The position numbers were made by a program, and so were the translations under genes. Positions 1 through 9,099 of a DNA stretch of 43,947 bases are shown here, one piece after another; the first letter of the stretch is position 1; each line of letters starts with the position of its first letter. Origin of the DNA: an uncultured Myxococcales bacterium. Its GTDB lineage: Bacteria; Myxococcota_A; UBA9042. The stretch is from contig CAIXGW010000061.1 in assembly GCA_903919145.1 (NCBI GenBank), positions 1-43,947 of the forward strand, written 5' to 3'. Below the pieces are notes generated by a model. That model was not told the origin of the DNA and searched no databases. It saw only the letters and a list, made by a program, of their open reading frames with translations.

Positions 1-765
1 ACAGGCCTTTTTGGTCGCCGCTTTGTCGCCAAAGTGGGCCACGGCATGGGTCGAGTCGGGGTGGCAGTTCTTGCAGGCCTGCTCGTCTCCGGTGCCAAAG
101 ACCTGGACGGCGCCCTTGGGGCTGGCAAAACTGGTCTTGCCGTCGTGGCACTTAAAGCAGGTGTCGGTGTCGGCAAGGCCCACAAAGGTGATCTTGGCGT
201 CTTTGGCATCGGGGTGGGCGACCCGGCCGGTGTGGCACTGGATGCAAGCGACGCCGGCATCCGCGTGCTTGTCGTGGGCGATGCGACGGCCGTCGCGCTC
301 GATGAGGCGGGTCGCACCGGTGTGGCAGCGGCCGCAGTTGGCGCTGACGATGTCCATGTGCTTCTGCTTGAGCTCGATTTCTTCCACGTTGATCGACTTG
401 GCGGTCAAGTGGGTATACAGCTGGGCCACGCCGCCGGCCTTGGCCGCTACCCAGCCGGTCAGTCCCGGCTTGGCATGGCAGTCAATGCAGCGAATCGAGT
501 GGTGGCGCGAATTGGCCCACGTGTCAAAGTTGATGCCCATCTCATGGCAGCCAGAGCAGAACTCTGGTGCTTCGGTCTTGTGGTACACATCCATGCCGGA
601 GGCACTGACCCAGGCCAGCGAGACAACCAGCAAAATCAGGTACAACCAGAAGTATCGGGCCGTGGTGCGCGCCATGACGCGCAGGCGGACCCGCATGGTG
701 GGCTGCTGCAGCAGTGCGCGGTCTTCGCTTGAGGCCAAACGGCCCAAGAGTCTGTCCAAGAACAT
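1..765 (-). CDS. NapC/NirT-type multihaem cytochrome c, 3' end beyond window
   Basis: Membrane-anchored multihaem cytochrome, probably passing electrons from the quinol pool to periplasmic reductases. The 255 residues in the window give a basic N-terminus, one membrane anchor at about residues 38-56, and six CxxCH haem motifs at 70-74 (CSGCH), 93-97 (CIDCH), 144-148 (CGRCH), 174-178 (CIQCH), 203-207 (CFKCH) and 231-235 (CKNCH). The first motif is followed by Glu-Met, as in NapC/NrfH proteins where a nearby Met can ligate haem 1. The last residue in the window is Cys255 and could open a seventh motif. The ATG at 765 is the first in frame before the anchor. It lies 121 bases downstream of a small membrane-protein gene on the same strand. 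NapC and NrfH carry four haems, so this is an expanded version. The exact redox partner cannot be told because the 3' end is outside the window. Confidence 0.9.
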   Translation of the reverse strand, partial: MFLDRLLGRLASSEDRALLQQPTMRVRLRVMARTTARYFWLYLILLVVSLAWVSASGMDVYHKTEAPEFCSGCHEMGINFDTWANSRHHSIRCIDCHAKPGLTGWVAAKAGGVAQLYTHLTAKSINVEEIELKQKHMDIVSANCGRCHTGATRLIERDGRRIAHDKHADAGVACIQCHTGRVAHPDAKDAKITFVGLADTDTCFKCHDGKTSFASPKGAVQVFGTGDEQACKNCHPDSTHAVAHFGDKAATKKAC

Positions 766-886
766 GGCCTGTCTCCCTGTCTCACGGTCTGGTGGTCGGT
801 GCGGCCAAGGTCAGCCGGTGCCATCGCCACTTTGCGGTGGTCACGCCGAGCGGGGGCATCCTGAACGGCGTGGCGGCGCAGGCTAG

Positions 887-1093
887 CTACGGGGTCGGGT
901 TAGCCGGTGGGGTGCTCGCAGGCGCGGCGGTGTCTGCAGGCTTGGGGGCGGCGGGCGGCGTCGAACTGCCCAAGAGGCCCAGCTTTTCAAGCATCATCAG
1001 CAAGCCCAGCACCCCTAGCAGCCCCAGCAGCAGCATCCCTGGGGTGAGCAAGAGAATGCTCTTGGTCAACTGAGTCTGAAAATCTGTGTTCAT
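887..1093 (-). CDS. small single-pass membrane protein (68 aa)
   Basis: I do not recognise a family. The ATG at 1093 follows a good ribosome binding site (GGAGAG, about five bases away); the frame stays open further upstream but has no comparable site. The protein has a short polar N-terminus, a very hydrophobic Leu/Gly/Met segment at about residues 12-35, and a Pro/Ala/Thr-rich tail of about 25 residues. It precedes the multihaem cytochrome gene on the same strand, so it may be a small accessory subunit or assembly helper for that cytochrome. That role is inferred from position only. Confidence 0.6.
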   Translation of the reverse strand: MNTDFQTQLTKSILLLTPGMLLLGLLGVLGLLMMLEKLGLLGSSTPPAAPKPADTAAPASTPPANPTP

Positions 1094-1221
1094 TGGCTCT
1101 CCGCTGCGCTGCAGGGACCGTGTCCCCTCCGCTGGCCGTACCATAGCCCGAAACGCCGCCGCAGGGCAGACCTGGAACGTTCGTCTCAGTCACATGAGCG
1201 TCATACGCCAAGCGCGGGGGC

Positions 1222-1248
1222 CCGCCAGCGCGAGAAGAGCTCTGGCGG
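1222..1248. repeat. inverted repeat between two minus-strand genes
   Basis: CCGCCAG at 1222-1228 and CTGGCGG at 1242-1248 can form a 7-bp stem around a 13-base loop. It lies 41-67 bases past the stop codon of the 738-residue protein gene and upstream of the small membrane-protein gene. No U-tract follows on the minus strand, so it is at best a weak or factor-dependent terminator. Confidence 0.3.
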
Positions 1249-1288
1249 TAGTGAAAGGTTCAAAATCACTATGTATTTTAGGGGACCC

Positions 1289-3505
1289 TTACACGACGCC
1301 GTAGTACCGCAGCCCCACCACCGCCGCCGCGCAGGCCGCCAACAGCAGCGCCAGCAGAATCACGTTGCGCTGTCGGCGCTTGTCTTGAGCCGCTGTCAAG
1401 CCGGCCAGGCTGTCAAAGCGATCGACCGTAGTTCCCTCAGGATCAGCGGGCACCCAGGTAAACAGCTGCGCGATGCGCCGGGTGACCTTCATCTCGGCAT
1501 TGACGGCCCAGCCGTTGGCCTCCAGCAGCAGGCTCATGTCGCGGCGGCGCAGCTTGAGCCAGCCCAGCAGGCCAGACAGGGCCGCGACGAGTCCAATCAC
1601 GCCAAAGATCGCCAGCCAGCCGTTCCAGGTGGTTAGCATCGAGATGACGCTAGCCATCAGGGCCCCGACTCCCGCCAGCGCCATGCCGCCGCCCAGGATC
1701 AGGGTGTTGGCGTTGATGCCCTCCTTGGGCTTGTCTGCCTCAGGCTTGGCCGCTGCTTTGGGGTCGGCGGGCTTGGCCTCGGCGGGTTTGGCTGCCTGGG
1801 CCGCGGTGATTTGCAGATCTTTGCTCTCTTTGATCAGGGTGTTGCCGGCCTGCTGAGCCCCTTGCACGGCTTTGTCTGTGTGGGTCGTCAGGCCCTTTTC
1901 GGCGTCGGCCTGCTGCGAGCCAAGCCATTGCTCCATCTTCTCTGACACCATCTTGCCAACCCGGCGAAACGGCGCCACCGCGGCCTCTTTGACCGAGATG
2001 GGGTTCTCTAGGATGTCCACGACGATGGCGTCGAACTCCTTGTTGTGGTTGTCGACAAACAGGCCGCGCTTGCCTACCCGCAGCCGGCCGCGCTCGCCAG
2101 AGGTCACCGGCGCCGCGATGCGGTACACGACTTCGGCGCCTTCTTTGGCCAGGATGTCGGCATAGAGCAGGTAGCAAAGACTGTCGGCGGCGACCTTCTT
2201 GTGGGCATCGCGGCCTTCGACGCGGATGCAAAAGCTGAGCTGGCGGCCGTCGATCACCAGGTTGCCGGTGTCGATAAGGGCGCGGCGCGCGCGCTTGTCG
2301 TTGTTGTAGATGGCGCTGAAGTTGACAAAGTTATTGGCCAGGGCCACCAGATTTTGCTGGTTGAGGACCAGCCGCTCGACGTCAGCTACGGCCTGCACGC
2401 CCGGCGCTGCGGCTTCGTCGATGGCCACAGCCGCAAGCAGGCGCTCTACCAGGGCTGGGTCCAGCAGCTGGGCCAGCTGGGTTTCGCCAAGCGCGGCATA
2501 GGGCTCTTTGGGCTCGGCGCTGCGCCAGTCAGCGTAGGGCTGCAAAAAGGCCAGCGTTTGCTGCCACACCTTGCGGGTCAGCGGGTGCTGGGCCAGCGCC
2601 GGGATCCGCGCCAACAGGTGCTGGTAGAGCGCCTCCACGCGCGCGGAGTAGCAGGGGTTGATCTGCTCCAGCGGCGGCAGCTCGCCGCGGGGATTGGGGG
2701 TAGCCAGCGGCGCTTGCTGCAGGAAGGCGTCAATAGAGCTGCTGCCGGCGCTCCACAGCGGCTCTGGGGCAAGCAGCTGCGGCGTCTCGGTCGGACGCTG
2801 CTGGGCCAGCAGATCGCACTGCGCGAAGTAGTCGGCCAGAGGCTGGGCCATGTCTTGCAGGGCTTGGTAGGCCAGGGCCGTGTCGGCTCCCAACACCTCG
2901 GCCGCGGTGCCGGCGCTGCGCCACTGCAGCCACGCTGCTGCACCGGCCTGGAATTGGGCGACCTCTTGCCGCCCAACGCCCTGGCTGCCACCGACGTCGG
3001 CCCGCCCGCCGACGGTGTCCAAGACGGCCTGGGCAAGGCCGGCGATGTCGGTATCGGCTAGGGCCGCCGGCGGGACCACGCCGTCGCCGTTGGCCAGGCT
3101 GGTGGCATAGGCTGCGCGAAAAGTCCGGACTTCTGCAAGATTGACGGTGGGTTGTCCGCTGAGGCGCAGCTCGCTGAGCAGGTGGGCGGCCGCGTGGCGC
3201 AGCGTTTGACCGGCGGCGTTGGGGGCCAGTGATGCCAGGGCCAGCACGTCGCTGCCGGCCAGCACCCCTGCGGTGTCTTGAAGCCGCTCTAGCGTCCAGC
3301 TGCAGGCGTCCAGCACCTGGGCTACGCGGATCCGGCCAGCGCCTTCGGTGTCCATGGCAAGGAGAAATTGCGGATCGCAGTGCAAGTCGCGCAGCGGTGC
3401 TGAGGTCGCCGCCCACAGGGCTCGGTCCAGCTCGGCCAAGCGCTGCAGGTCTTCCGCCGTTTCCACGGCGAACTGGTACATGCCACCGAAATTCTTTCGC
3501 TTCAT
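1289..3505 (-). CDS. uncharacterised 738-aa protein with C-terminal membrane domain
   Basis: No known function recognised. The first ~560 residues are soluble and helix-rich. Near residues 49-60 the segment MDTEGAGRIRV resembles a degenerate EF-hand loop (D-x-x-x-x-G-x-I), which is suggestive only. A compact beta-like region with IDTGNLVIDGRQLSFCIRV sits in the middle. A Lys/Ala/Pro-rich linker at about 575-600 leads into two closely spaced hydrophobic segments (about 605-660), and a final one ends the protein. The layout suggests a large cytoplasmic or periplasmic domain tethered to the membrane. It starts 39 bases after the stop of the GT-C-like gene, so the two are probably co-transcribed. 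Both strands are open over parts of this region, but only this frame gives a coherent protein. Confidence 0.75.
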   Translation of the reverse strand: MKRKNFGGMYQFAVETAEDLQRLAELDRALWAATSAPLRDLHCDPQFLLAMDTEGAGRIRVAQVLDACSWTLERLQDTAGVLAGSDVLALASLAPNAAGQTLRHAAAHLLSELRLSGQPTVNLAEVRTFRAAYATSLANGDGVVPPAALADTDIAGLAQAVLDTVGGRADVGGSQGVGRQEVAQFQAGAAAWLQWRSAGTAAEVLGADTALAYQALQDMAQPLADYFAQCDLLAQQRPTETPQLLAPEPLWSAGSSSIDAFLQQAPLATPNPRGELPPLEQINPCYSARVEALYQHLLARIPALAQHPLTRKVWQQTLAFLQPYADWRSAEPKEPYAALGETQLAQLLDPALVERLLAAVAIDEAAAPGVQAVADVERLVLNQQNLVALANNFVNFSAIYNNDKRARRALIDTGNLVIDGRQLSFCIRVEGRDAHKKVAADSLCYLLYADILAKEGAEVVYRIAAPVTSGERGRLRVGKRGLFVDNHNKEFDAIVVDILENPISVKEAAVAPFRRVGKMVSEKMEQWLGSQQADAEKGLTTHTDKAVQGAQQAGNTLIKESKDLQITAAQAAKPAEAKPADPKAAAKPEADKPKEGINANTLILGGGMALAGVGALMASVISMLTTWNGWLAIFGVIGLVAALSGLLGWLKLRRRDMSLLLEANGWAVNAEMKVTRRIAQLFTWVPADPEGTTVDRFDSLAGLTAAQDKRRQRNVILLALLLAACAAAVVGLRYYGVV

Positions 3506-3544
3506 TAAGGGCTCCAGGCTCCAAAGGGTCGAGCCATGAGCGGC

Positions 3545-5236
3545 TCAGAGCGGGCAGTTGGCCACTGCGCTGGGCAGCTGGCGCTGGGCGGGCCAAGCGG
3601 CGGGTAGCTGGGCATGATCCCGCAACTGCTGACGATCGGCATAGAATTGGCAGAGCCGCTGGAGATTGGCGGGCCAGTGCGGGCCGCCTTGTCGAACCAG
3701 CACCATCGCTTGGCGGTCCCACCAGGCCAGCCGCCACTGCCGAGGATCGGGCGGCGGCACGAGCTGGAAGTCGCGGGTGCGCTGAACAAGTAACTCAAGA
3801 TCATACCTGGCAAAAACGGCGTCCACTCCAGGTCCGCGGGCCTGCAAGGCTACCAGATCCGCCACGACTTGGGAACCGGATAGCAGAATGCGCCCATCCA
3901 AGAAGACCTTCTGGCGCGGTGCCAGCTGCCAAGCCAGCCAGCCGCCCCACGGATCGGGGTTGAAGAGCCGCCCCTGCAGCTCGGTGGCCTGCAGAAATGT
4001 GCTTGCCAGCTGGGGAAACGCCCCTGCCAGCAAGGGCCCCGGCTGCTGCAGGGTCAGGGTCATCGGTCCCAGCGCTAGACCGGCAAGCGCCGCCGCCAGC
4101 CACGCCAAGCCGCGGCTCCGCAGCAGCGGCCGGGCATCCGCCGGTGCCAGGTCAGAAGCCTCAGCGTTTTGAGGGCTCCGCTGGACCCACCACAGCAGCG
4201 CCACCACCACAAACACTGTCATTCGCCGGGTGGCGGCCGCGTGGGCCAGGCTGAACAGGGCCGCCAGCAGCCCGGGAAATCGCCAGGAGATGGGCTGGGT
4301 GCGGCGGCTGCGCCAGGCCTGGTGGGCCACAGCCCCGGCGACACCGACAAAAGCCAGCAGCACCGCCGGCCGCTGGGCCCAGACGTCGGCGCGCAGCAGC
4401 GGCAGCCACTCGTCTGACCACCGACCAATGGCCTGCGAAGCCAGCACGTACCGGACCAGACCGGGGCCCAGCGGCTGCAGCAGCGCCCCAGCTGCGATCA
4501 CCGTCCAGCGCAAGGTCGCCTCTCGCACGGGCAAAGAGGCTGAAAATCCCCGCCCTCCAGAGGCTTTCCACTGCGCCACAGCAGTAGCCAGCCAGTGCAG
4601 GCTGGCGTAGGCCACCGCAATCAGCACGCTGCTGTGGAAATTGGCCCAGCACGCCGTGACCACCAGCCACAGCAGCCAGCGCCGCGGGCGCCACGGCCGC
4701 GGATCGCCCAAGCCCCAGGCCAGCACGGCGACGGCAAACGCCCAGCCCAGCAGGTGCGGCCGCGGGGCCAGGTGCGGCTCGACCAACACCATCCACAGGC
4801 CCAGCCCAGCCGTCGCCCGCGGCAAATCGGCGCCGTGAAAGCGCAGAGCCCGCCACACCAGCCAGCCGCACAGGCCCGCCAGCAGCGCCGCAAAGACGCG
4901 CAGGCCCTGTAGGTCAAACGCCTGAATCAGGGCGCCTATCAGCAGCTGCGCGGCCCACTCGTGCTGGTGGTCGGCGCCGGCGTCGGTCCACACAAACGGA
5001 TCAGGGGTGGGCAGCAGCGAGCGGTGTTCGACCATCCACCGGCCAATCGAGGCATGCATGACGGCGTCTGGGTCGCTGACCGGCACGGCTGCCAATGCCA
5101 CCAGCAGCCCCAGCAGTAGCCACGCCGGGGCGGTCAGTCGGGCGGGCGGGTTTTTGGCGGCGAGCGAGTCCACGGCGGCAGAGTGCCACAGCTGCGGCTC
5201 GCTGCAACCCCGGCTCTGTTGCGGCGGCGTTGCCAA
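3545..5236 (-). CDS. polytopic membrane protein, GT-C glycosyltransferase-like
   Basis: A 563-residue integral membrane protein with many hydrophobic helices and a soluble C-terminal region of about 120 residues. After the first helix comes SDPDAVMHASIGRWMVEH, followed by LPTPDPFVW and HQHEWAAQLLIGA. This order (acidic residues, His, 'GRW', 'P..DPF', 'HEW') is typical of GT-C-type membrane proteins that use lipid-linked sugars, with the acidic residues in the first extracytoplasmic loop. The tail contains FLDGRILLSGSQVV. The specific donor and acceptor cannot be read from sequence. The start at 5236 lies before a hydrophilic leader of about 35 residues; a later GTG near 5173 is possible. It is divergent from the glycosidase-like lipoprotein operon, with about 80 bases between the two starts. 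Confidence 0.7.
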   Translation of the reverse strand: MATPPQQSRGCSEPQLWHSAAVDSLAAKNPPARLTAPAWLLLGLLVALAAVPVSDPDAVMHASIGRWMVEHRSLLPTPDPFVWTDAGADHQHEWAAQLLIGALIQAFDLQGLRVFAALLAGLCGWLVWRALRFHGADLPRATAGLGLWMVLVEPHLAPRPHLLGWAFAVAVLAWGLGDPRPWRPRRWLLWLVVTACWANFHSSVLIAVAYASLHWLATAVAQWKASGGRGFSASLPVREATLRWTVIAAGALLQPLGPGLVRYVLASQAIGRWSDEWLPLLRADVWAQRPAVLLAFVGVAGAVAHQAWRSRRTQPISWRFPGLLAALFSLAHAAATRRMTVFVVVALLWWVQRSPQNAEASDLAPADARPLLRSRGLAWLAAALAGLALGPMTLTLQQPGPLLAGAFPQLASTFLQATELQGRLFNPDPWGGWLAWQLAPRQKVFLDGRILLSGSQVVADLVALQARGPGVDAVFARYDLELLVQRTRDFQLVPPPDPRQWRLAWWDRQAMVLVRQGGPHWPANLQRLCQFYADRQQLRDHAQLPAAWPAQRQLPSAVANCPL

Positions 5237-5317
5237 AAAGCCCAGGACTCAGACTTGGTTGACAAAGCCCTGGGGGCTGGTTTAGCGCGAGGCCGGCCTG
5301 CGTGTTATCGTGGCGCC

Positions 5318-7777
5318 ATGACGGCCCGGCCTTTCAGCATTGGCGATTCGCAGGGGAGAGGGGGGCAGCCGCCCTGCGCTTGGCGTTGGCCGGCGCGGTG
5401 GGCCGCAGTGCTGGGGCTGGTCGTTGCCGCGCTCAGCGCGTGCCAGCAAGAAGAACAGCAGGCTCCGGCCTTTTCAGCCGATGGCACGCCGCTGCTGCGC
5501 CACCGCTATCAATTCCGCGCTACCAGCAAGGGTTTTGAGATTGCCAAGGATGGCAAGGTGTTTGCGCCCTTCTGGCCCCTTGGCGTCAATTTTGGCATGG
5601 CGCTGCCGGGGCACTCGGCGGGCGAGCACCTGGCGACCCGCGACCAGGTGGGCCGCTGGCTGGCCACGGCGGCGGAGCTGGGCGCCAATGCTGTGCAGGT
5701 CAACACCGTGCAGACCCCTGCGTTCTATCAGGAATTGCGCAAGTGGAACCTGTACCACCAAGACCAGCCGCTGTTTCTGTTGCAGGGCGCATGGATTCTA
5801 GAACCCGTTGAGAAGGCTGAGCTGGAAGGCACCGGCGACTACCTGCACCCGCTGGTCAGGGCCTGGAACCGCGACGAGATCAGCAAGGTCGTCTACGTGG
5901 TGCGCGGCCAGCGGCTGATCGCCGAGCCGTCTGCGCAGCAGCCCCTCCACTACGGTCGCGCCTTTGGGCTGTTTGATGCCGACGTGTCGCCGTGGCTGCT
6001 GGGCTACGTTGTGGGGCGCGAGCTGGAGCCGCAGACGGTGGCGGTGACCCTGGCCAAGCACCCAGACCCCAAGCTGGGGACCTACGCAGGAGCCTACTTT
6101 GGCGCCAACGGTGGCCACGCGGTCGAAGGCATGCTCGCAGAGCTGATGGACTATCTGGCTGAGCTGGAGCAAGCCCGCTACCAGACCCAGCATCCCATCG
6201 GCTTGGAGAATGGCCCCAAGCTGGACCCCATCCAGCACCCCTCGGAGCCTGCACCTCCCCTATCGGATGCCGATGCCTACGTGCTGGACCCGCGCAAGGT
6301 GGGGCCGACCGCCAAGTTCAAGGCTGGCATGTTTGTCTCGTACCAGGTAGCGCCCTATGCGCCTGATTTTCTGATGTATCAGCCAGAGTACGCTGCAGTG
6401 GCCGACGCCGATGGGGCCAATCCCCTGCTGGGCTACCTGACCCAGCTGCGCGCCGTGCACAAAGACGTGGCGTTCTTGGTGGGGGGCAGCGGCGTTCCAG
6501 CTTCGCTTGGCTGCGGGCGTTTTTCCCCTCAGGGCCTGCACTTTGGCGGCCACGACGAGTGGATGCAGGGCTGGGCCGACCTGAAGATCGCCCGGACCGC
6601 GGTGCAGGTGGGCAGCAATGGCTTCTTTCTTAATGGAATCATTGATGAGTGGTTTCGCCGCTCGGCCGTGAGTGACGCGCTTGCTCCACCGCCCAGTCAG
6701 CAGCACCTTTGGTTCAACGCCGTCAACCCGGCCCAGCACTTTGGTCTGATCGCCTTGCGCCCTGGCAGCCCAGAGGATTTTCATGCCATCGATGGCAAGG
6801 TCGGCAGCGACTGGCAGGCCAAGGCTCCGCTGTTGGCCAAGTCCACGGCGCCGGCGTCGCCGCTGGGCGATGGCTGGGATGACATGCGGCAGCTGCAGTC
6901 GGTGACGGTGGACAGCGACGCGGGCTACCTGCACTTGCTGATTGCAGTCAAGAGCTTGGATCCCGACGGCAACGGCAAGGTCGAGTGGGGCAAGGTCGAC
7001 TACGCCATCGCCCTGGACACCGTGGACCCCCAGCGCGGCGACAGCCGGCTGGACCCAGCGGGCCATGTGCAGGTAGAGCGGCGTGTCGAGTTTCAGATCG
7101 TCATCCACAGCGACACGGACGTGCAGCTGCTGGTCGACCGACCCTATGACTTGTTTGGCCTGGCTTATCGCGTTCGCGAGACCTGGCAGAAGTACCGCAG
7201 CGTGGCCAATGACGCGGGCGAGTTTCAGCTGGTTCGATGGCTCAGCAATGACCGCTACGTGTGGACCAAGCCCGCTACCGCCAGCACTCCGGCCACCCAG
7301 GTCGTGCTGGCGCCGCGGTGGGTCCACGAAGTCGGGCGGCTGGACACCGGACCCGAAGATCAGCGCACCCACAGCAGCTTTTGGTTTGACCGCGAGCAAG
7401 GTACGCTAGAGCTGCGAATTCCCTGGGCATTGCTCAACTTCGCCGATCCCAGCAGCCGCCTCGTGGTCGACGACAACGGCAGCCACCCGACCCAGATCGC
7501 CTTGAGCGAGTCGGCGACGATAGGCGTGGCAGTGCTGGCCTATGGCACCACGACCGAGGGCCAGGAGCACGCCTTGGCCGATGCGCTGCCGCCGCCGCTG
7601 CCCGCCCCAGGCAGCACGGCTCAGGCCAAGCAGTGGTGGATCCCCGCGGCCCCTGCCTATTCCTGCAAGACCTGGCAGGGCGCGCCACCGTTTCACGAGT
7701 TCCGCAAGAAGTCCTTTTACGTCTTGCGCGAGCACCTGCGCTCGGTCGTGCCGGCATCGGCGCAGGTGGCGCCCTGA
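5318..7777 (+). CDS. lipoprotein with glycosidase-like TIM barrel and C-terminal sugar-binding-like domain
   Basis: An 819-residue lipoprotein. The signal sequence ends at the lipobox LSAC (Cys42), followed by Gln/Glu. Residues ~65-500 look like a retaining glycosidase barrel of the GH2/GH5 type: PLGVNFGMALPGHSAGEHLA (about 87-106), ELGANAVQVNT (120-130), LLGYVVGRELEP with Glu235 as a candidate acid/base, SYQVAPYAPDFL (341-352), and IIDEWFRRS with Glu444 as a candidate nucleophile. From memory, similar blocks occur in uncharacterised Firmicute proteins. Residues ~510-800 begin with AIDGKVGSDWQ and resemble CBM9/DOMON-like beta-sandwiches. The start at 5318 is the ATG closest to the signal peptide. 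The next gene follows after 20 bases, so it is probably an operon with the ABC transporter. Substrate unknown. Confidence 0.7.
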   Translation: MTARPFSIGDSQGRGGQPPCAWRWPARWAAVLGLVVAALSACQQEEQQAPAFSADGTPLLRHRYQFRATSKGFEIAKDGKVFAPFWPLGVNFGMALPGHSAGEHLATRDQVGRWLATAAELGANAVQVNTVQTPAFYQELRKWNLYHQDQPLFLLQGAWILEPVEKAELEGTGDYLHPLVRAWNRDEISKVVYVVRGQRLIAEPSAQQPLHYGRAFGLFDADVSPWLLGYVVGRELEPQTVAVTLAKHPDPKLGTYAGAYFGANGGHAVEGMLAELMDYLAELEQARYQTQHPIGLENGPKLDPIQHPSEPAPPLSDADAYVLDPRKVGPTAKFKAGMFVSYQVAPYAPDFLMYQPEYAAVADADGANPLLGYLTQLRAVHKDVAFLVGGSGVPASLGCGRFSPQGLHFGGHDEWMQGWADLKIARTAVQVGSNGFFLNGIIDEWFRRSAVSDALAPPPSQQHLWFNAVNPAQHFGLIALRPGSPEDFHAIDGKVGSDWQAKAPLLAKSTAPASPLGDGWDDMRQLQSVTVDSDAGYLHLLIAVKSLDPDGNGKVEWGKVDYAIALDTVDPQRGDSRLDPAGHVQVERRVEFQIVIHSDTDVQLLVDRPYDLFGLAYRVRETWQKYRSVANDAGEFQLVRWLSNDRYVWTKPATASTPATQVVLAPRWVHEVGRLDTGPEDQRTHSSFWFDREQGTLELRIPWALLNFADPSSRLVVDDNGSHPTQIALSESATIGVAVLAYGTTTEGQEHALADALPPPLPAPGSTAQAKQWWIPAAPAYSCKTWQGAPPFHEFRKKSFYVLREHLRSVVPASAQVAP

Positions 7778-7797
7778 TTGGCGCCAAGGAGGGGCCC

Positions 7798-9096
7798 TTG
7801 AACCGTCTTGATACCGCTGCGGCCCCGGCTGCGCCCCCAGCGCTGGTCCAGCCCATAGCCCCGCGCTGGCTGGCGGCGGTGGCGGTGGCGGCGGTGGGCG
7901 CTGGGCTCTGGCTGGGCCAGTCGGTGGCCACCGCGCCGCAGATCAAGCAGTCCGACGTCGCCTTCCGCCTGGCCGCCCTGGCCGCGCTGCCCCTGCCGGC
8001 GATCTTGCTGCAGTGGCTCAGCTTGCCGGTGCAAGGTCCGGCGCGGCGCTGGATGGGCGAGGCAGCCGGGGCTCAGGTCGACCGCACGCTGGCGTTCAGC
8101 TGGAGGGCGCTGCTGGCCGCCCTGGCGTTTCCGTTGGGGCTGGCGCTGGCTGCGTTGGGCTCCCCCCAGGGAGCGCCGGCCCACGACGCGATCCTCAAGG
8201 CGGCACTGCTCAGCGGTCTGGCTCAGGTGCTGGCCCACGGCCTTGGGGCAATGGCGCTGCTGATGGCCCTGGGGGCGATGGCCGGCTCGACCAAGGACCT
8301 GTGGCAGACGATGTCCGGCGGGGGTGCGTTTGGTCCGGCGCAGGCGGCGCCGCTGCTGTATGCCCCCGCTGCGGCCCTGGTGGCTGCGCTGGTGCCTGTA
8401 GCGGCGCTGAGCGCGGTGTGGGGGGCGCGCGCTGAGCTACTGTCGGTCCCGATGCTGGGCGCAGCCGTGGTGCTGGCCGCACTGGCCATGGGGCAGTCGG
8501 TGCGTGCCGTGCGGCGGGCGGTGGCGCCGCTGCTGCACACCGCTTTGCTGCAGGTAGAGGCGGCCCACCAAACCCCCTTTGCTGAACAGCAGATCCTGCC
8601 GCAGCCGCCGGGGTGGCTGACCTGGACGGCGGCCCAGCACCCAGCCGCGCGGTGGCTGAGCTTGGCCTGGGGCCGGCAGCGGCCGACGTCGCTGGCGTCT
8701 ACAGCCGGGCTGGCGGTGCTGGGCGCGGTGTGGGCGACTCCCCAGGCCCTTCCCGCCGCGCTGGCAGGCCTTGGGGCGGCCATTGGCCTGTACTCGGCCG
8801 TGCGCGCGGCCATCTTGGACAGCGAGGCGGCCCTGCAGTGCGCCCACTGGCTGGGGGCCAGCCCCACGCAACTGCGCGCCGGTCAGCAGAAATTGGCGGT
8901 GGCCCTGGCGGCTCCCGCCCTGTTGGCTGGGCTGGCTGGGTGGGTGGCGGCGGTTGGCGCGGTGGCCGGGGCCGGCCTGGGCTGGCTGCTGCTGCGCTGG
9001 TCTCTGCCGCGCTGGCCAATCCCACGCGACCGAACGGTGTGGCCGCGGCTGGCCCTGCTGGCCTATGGAGCGGCTCTGGCCGCGGTTGGGAGCTGA
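7798..9096 (+). CDS. polytopic permease-like membrane protein of an ABC system
   Basis: A 432-residue hydrophobic protein with roughly ten membrane segments and long Ala/Leu/Gly stretches. I place the start at TTG 7798 because AAGGAGG at 7786-7792 sits at ideal distance and the membrane protein begins directly after it; the frame upstream overlaps the glycosidase gene. There is no clear family signature, but the ATPase gene follows after three bases, which makes a permease subunit the best reading. The segment SEAALQCAHWLGASPTQLR in the C-terminal half resembles a cytoplasmic coupling loop of the EAA type (Ala-x3-GAS-x3-LR), seen in binding-protein-dependent permeases. With the upstream lipoprotein this could be an uptake or lipid/saccharide handling unit. 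Confidence 0.7.
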   Translation: MNRLDTAAAPAAPPALVQPIAPRWLAAVAVAAVGAGLWLGQSVATAPQIKQSDVAFRLAALAALPLPAILLQWLSLPVQGPARRWMGEAAGAQVDRTLAFSWRALLAALAFPLGLALAALGSPQGAPAHDAILKAALLSGLAQVLAHGLGAMALLMALGAMAGSTKDLWQTMSGGGAFGPAQAAPLLYAPAAALVAALVPVAALSAVWGARAELLSVPMLGAAVVLAALAMGQSVRAVRRAVAPLLHTALLQVEAAHQTPFAEQQILPQPPGWLTWTAAQHPAARWLSLAWGRQRPTSLASTAGLAVLGAVWATPQALPAALAGLGAAIGLYSAVRAAILDSEAALQCAHWLGASPTQLRAGQQKLAVALAAPALLAGLAGWVAAVGAVAGAGLGWLLLRWSLPRWPIPRDRTVWPRLALLAYGAALAAVGS

Positions 9097-9099
9097 CCC

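Noticed and set aside
34-732. A 232-codon Gly/Val-rich plus-strand frame
   Set aside because: It is the complement of the multihaem cytochrome, whose CxxCH motifs are unambiguous.
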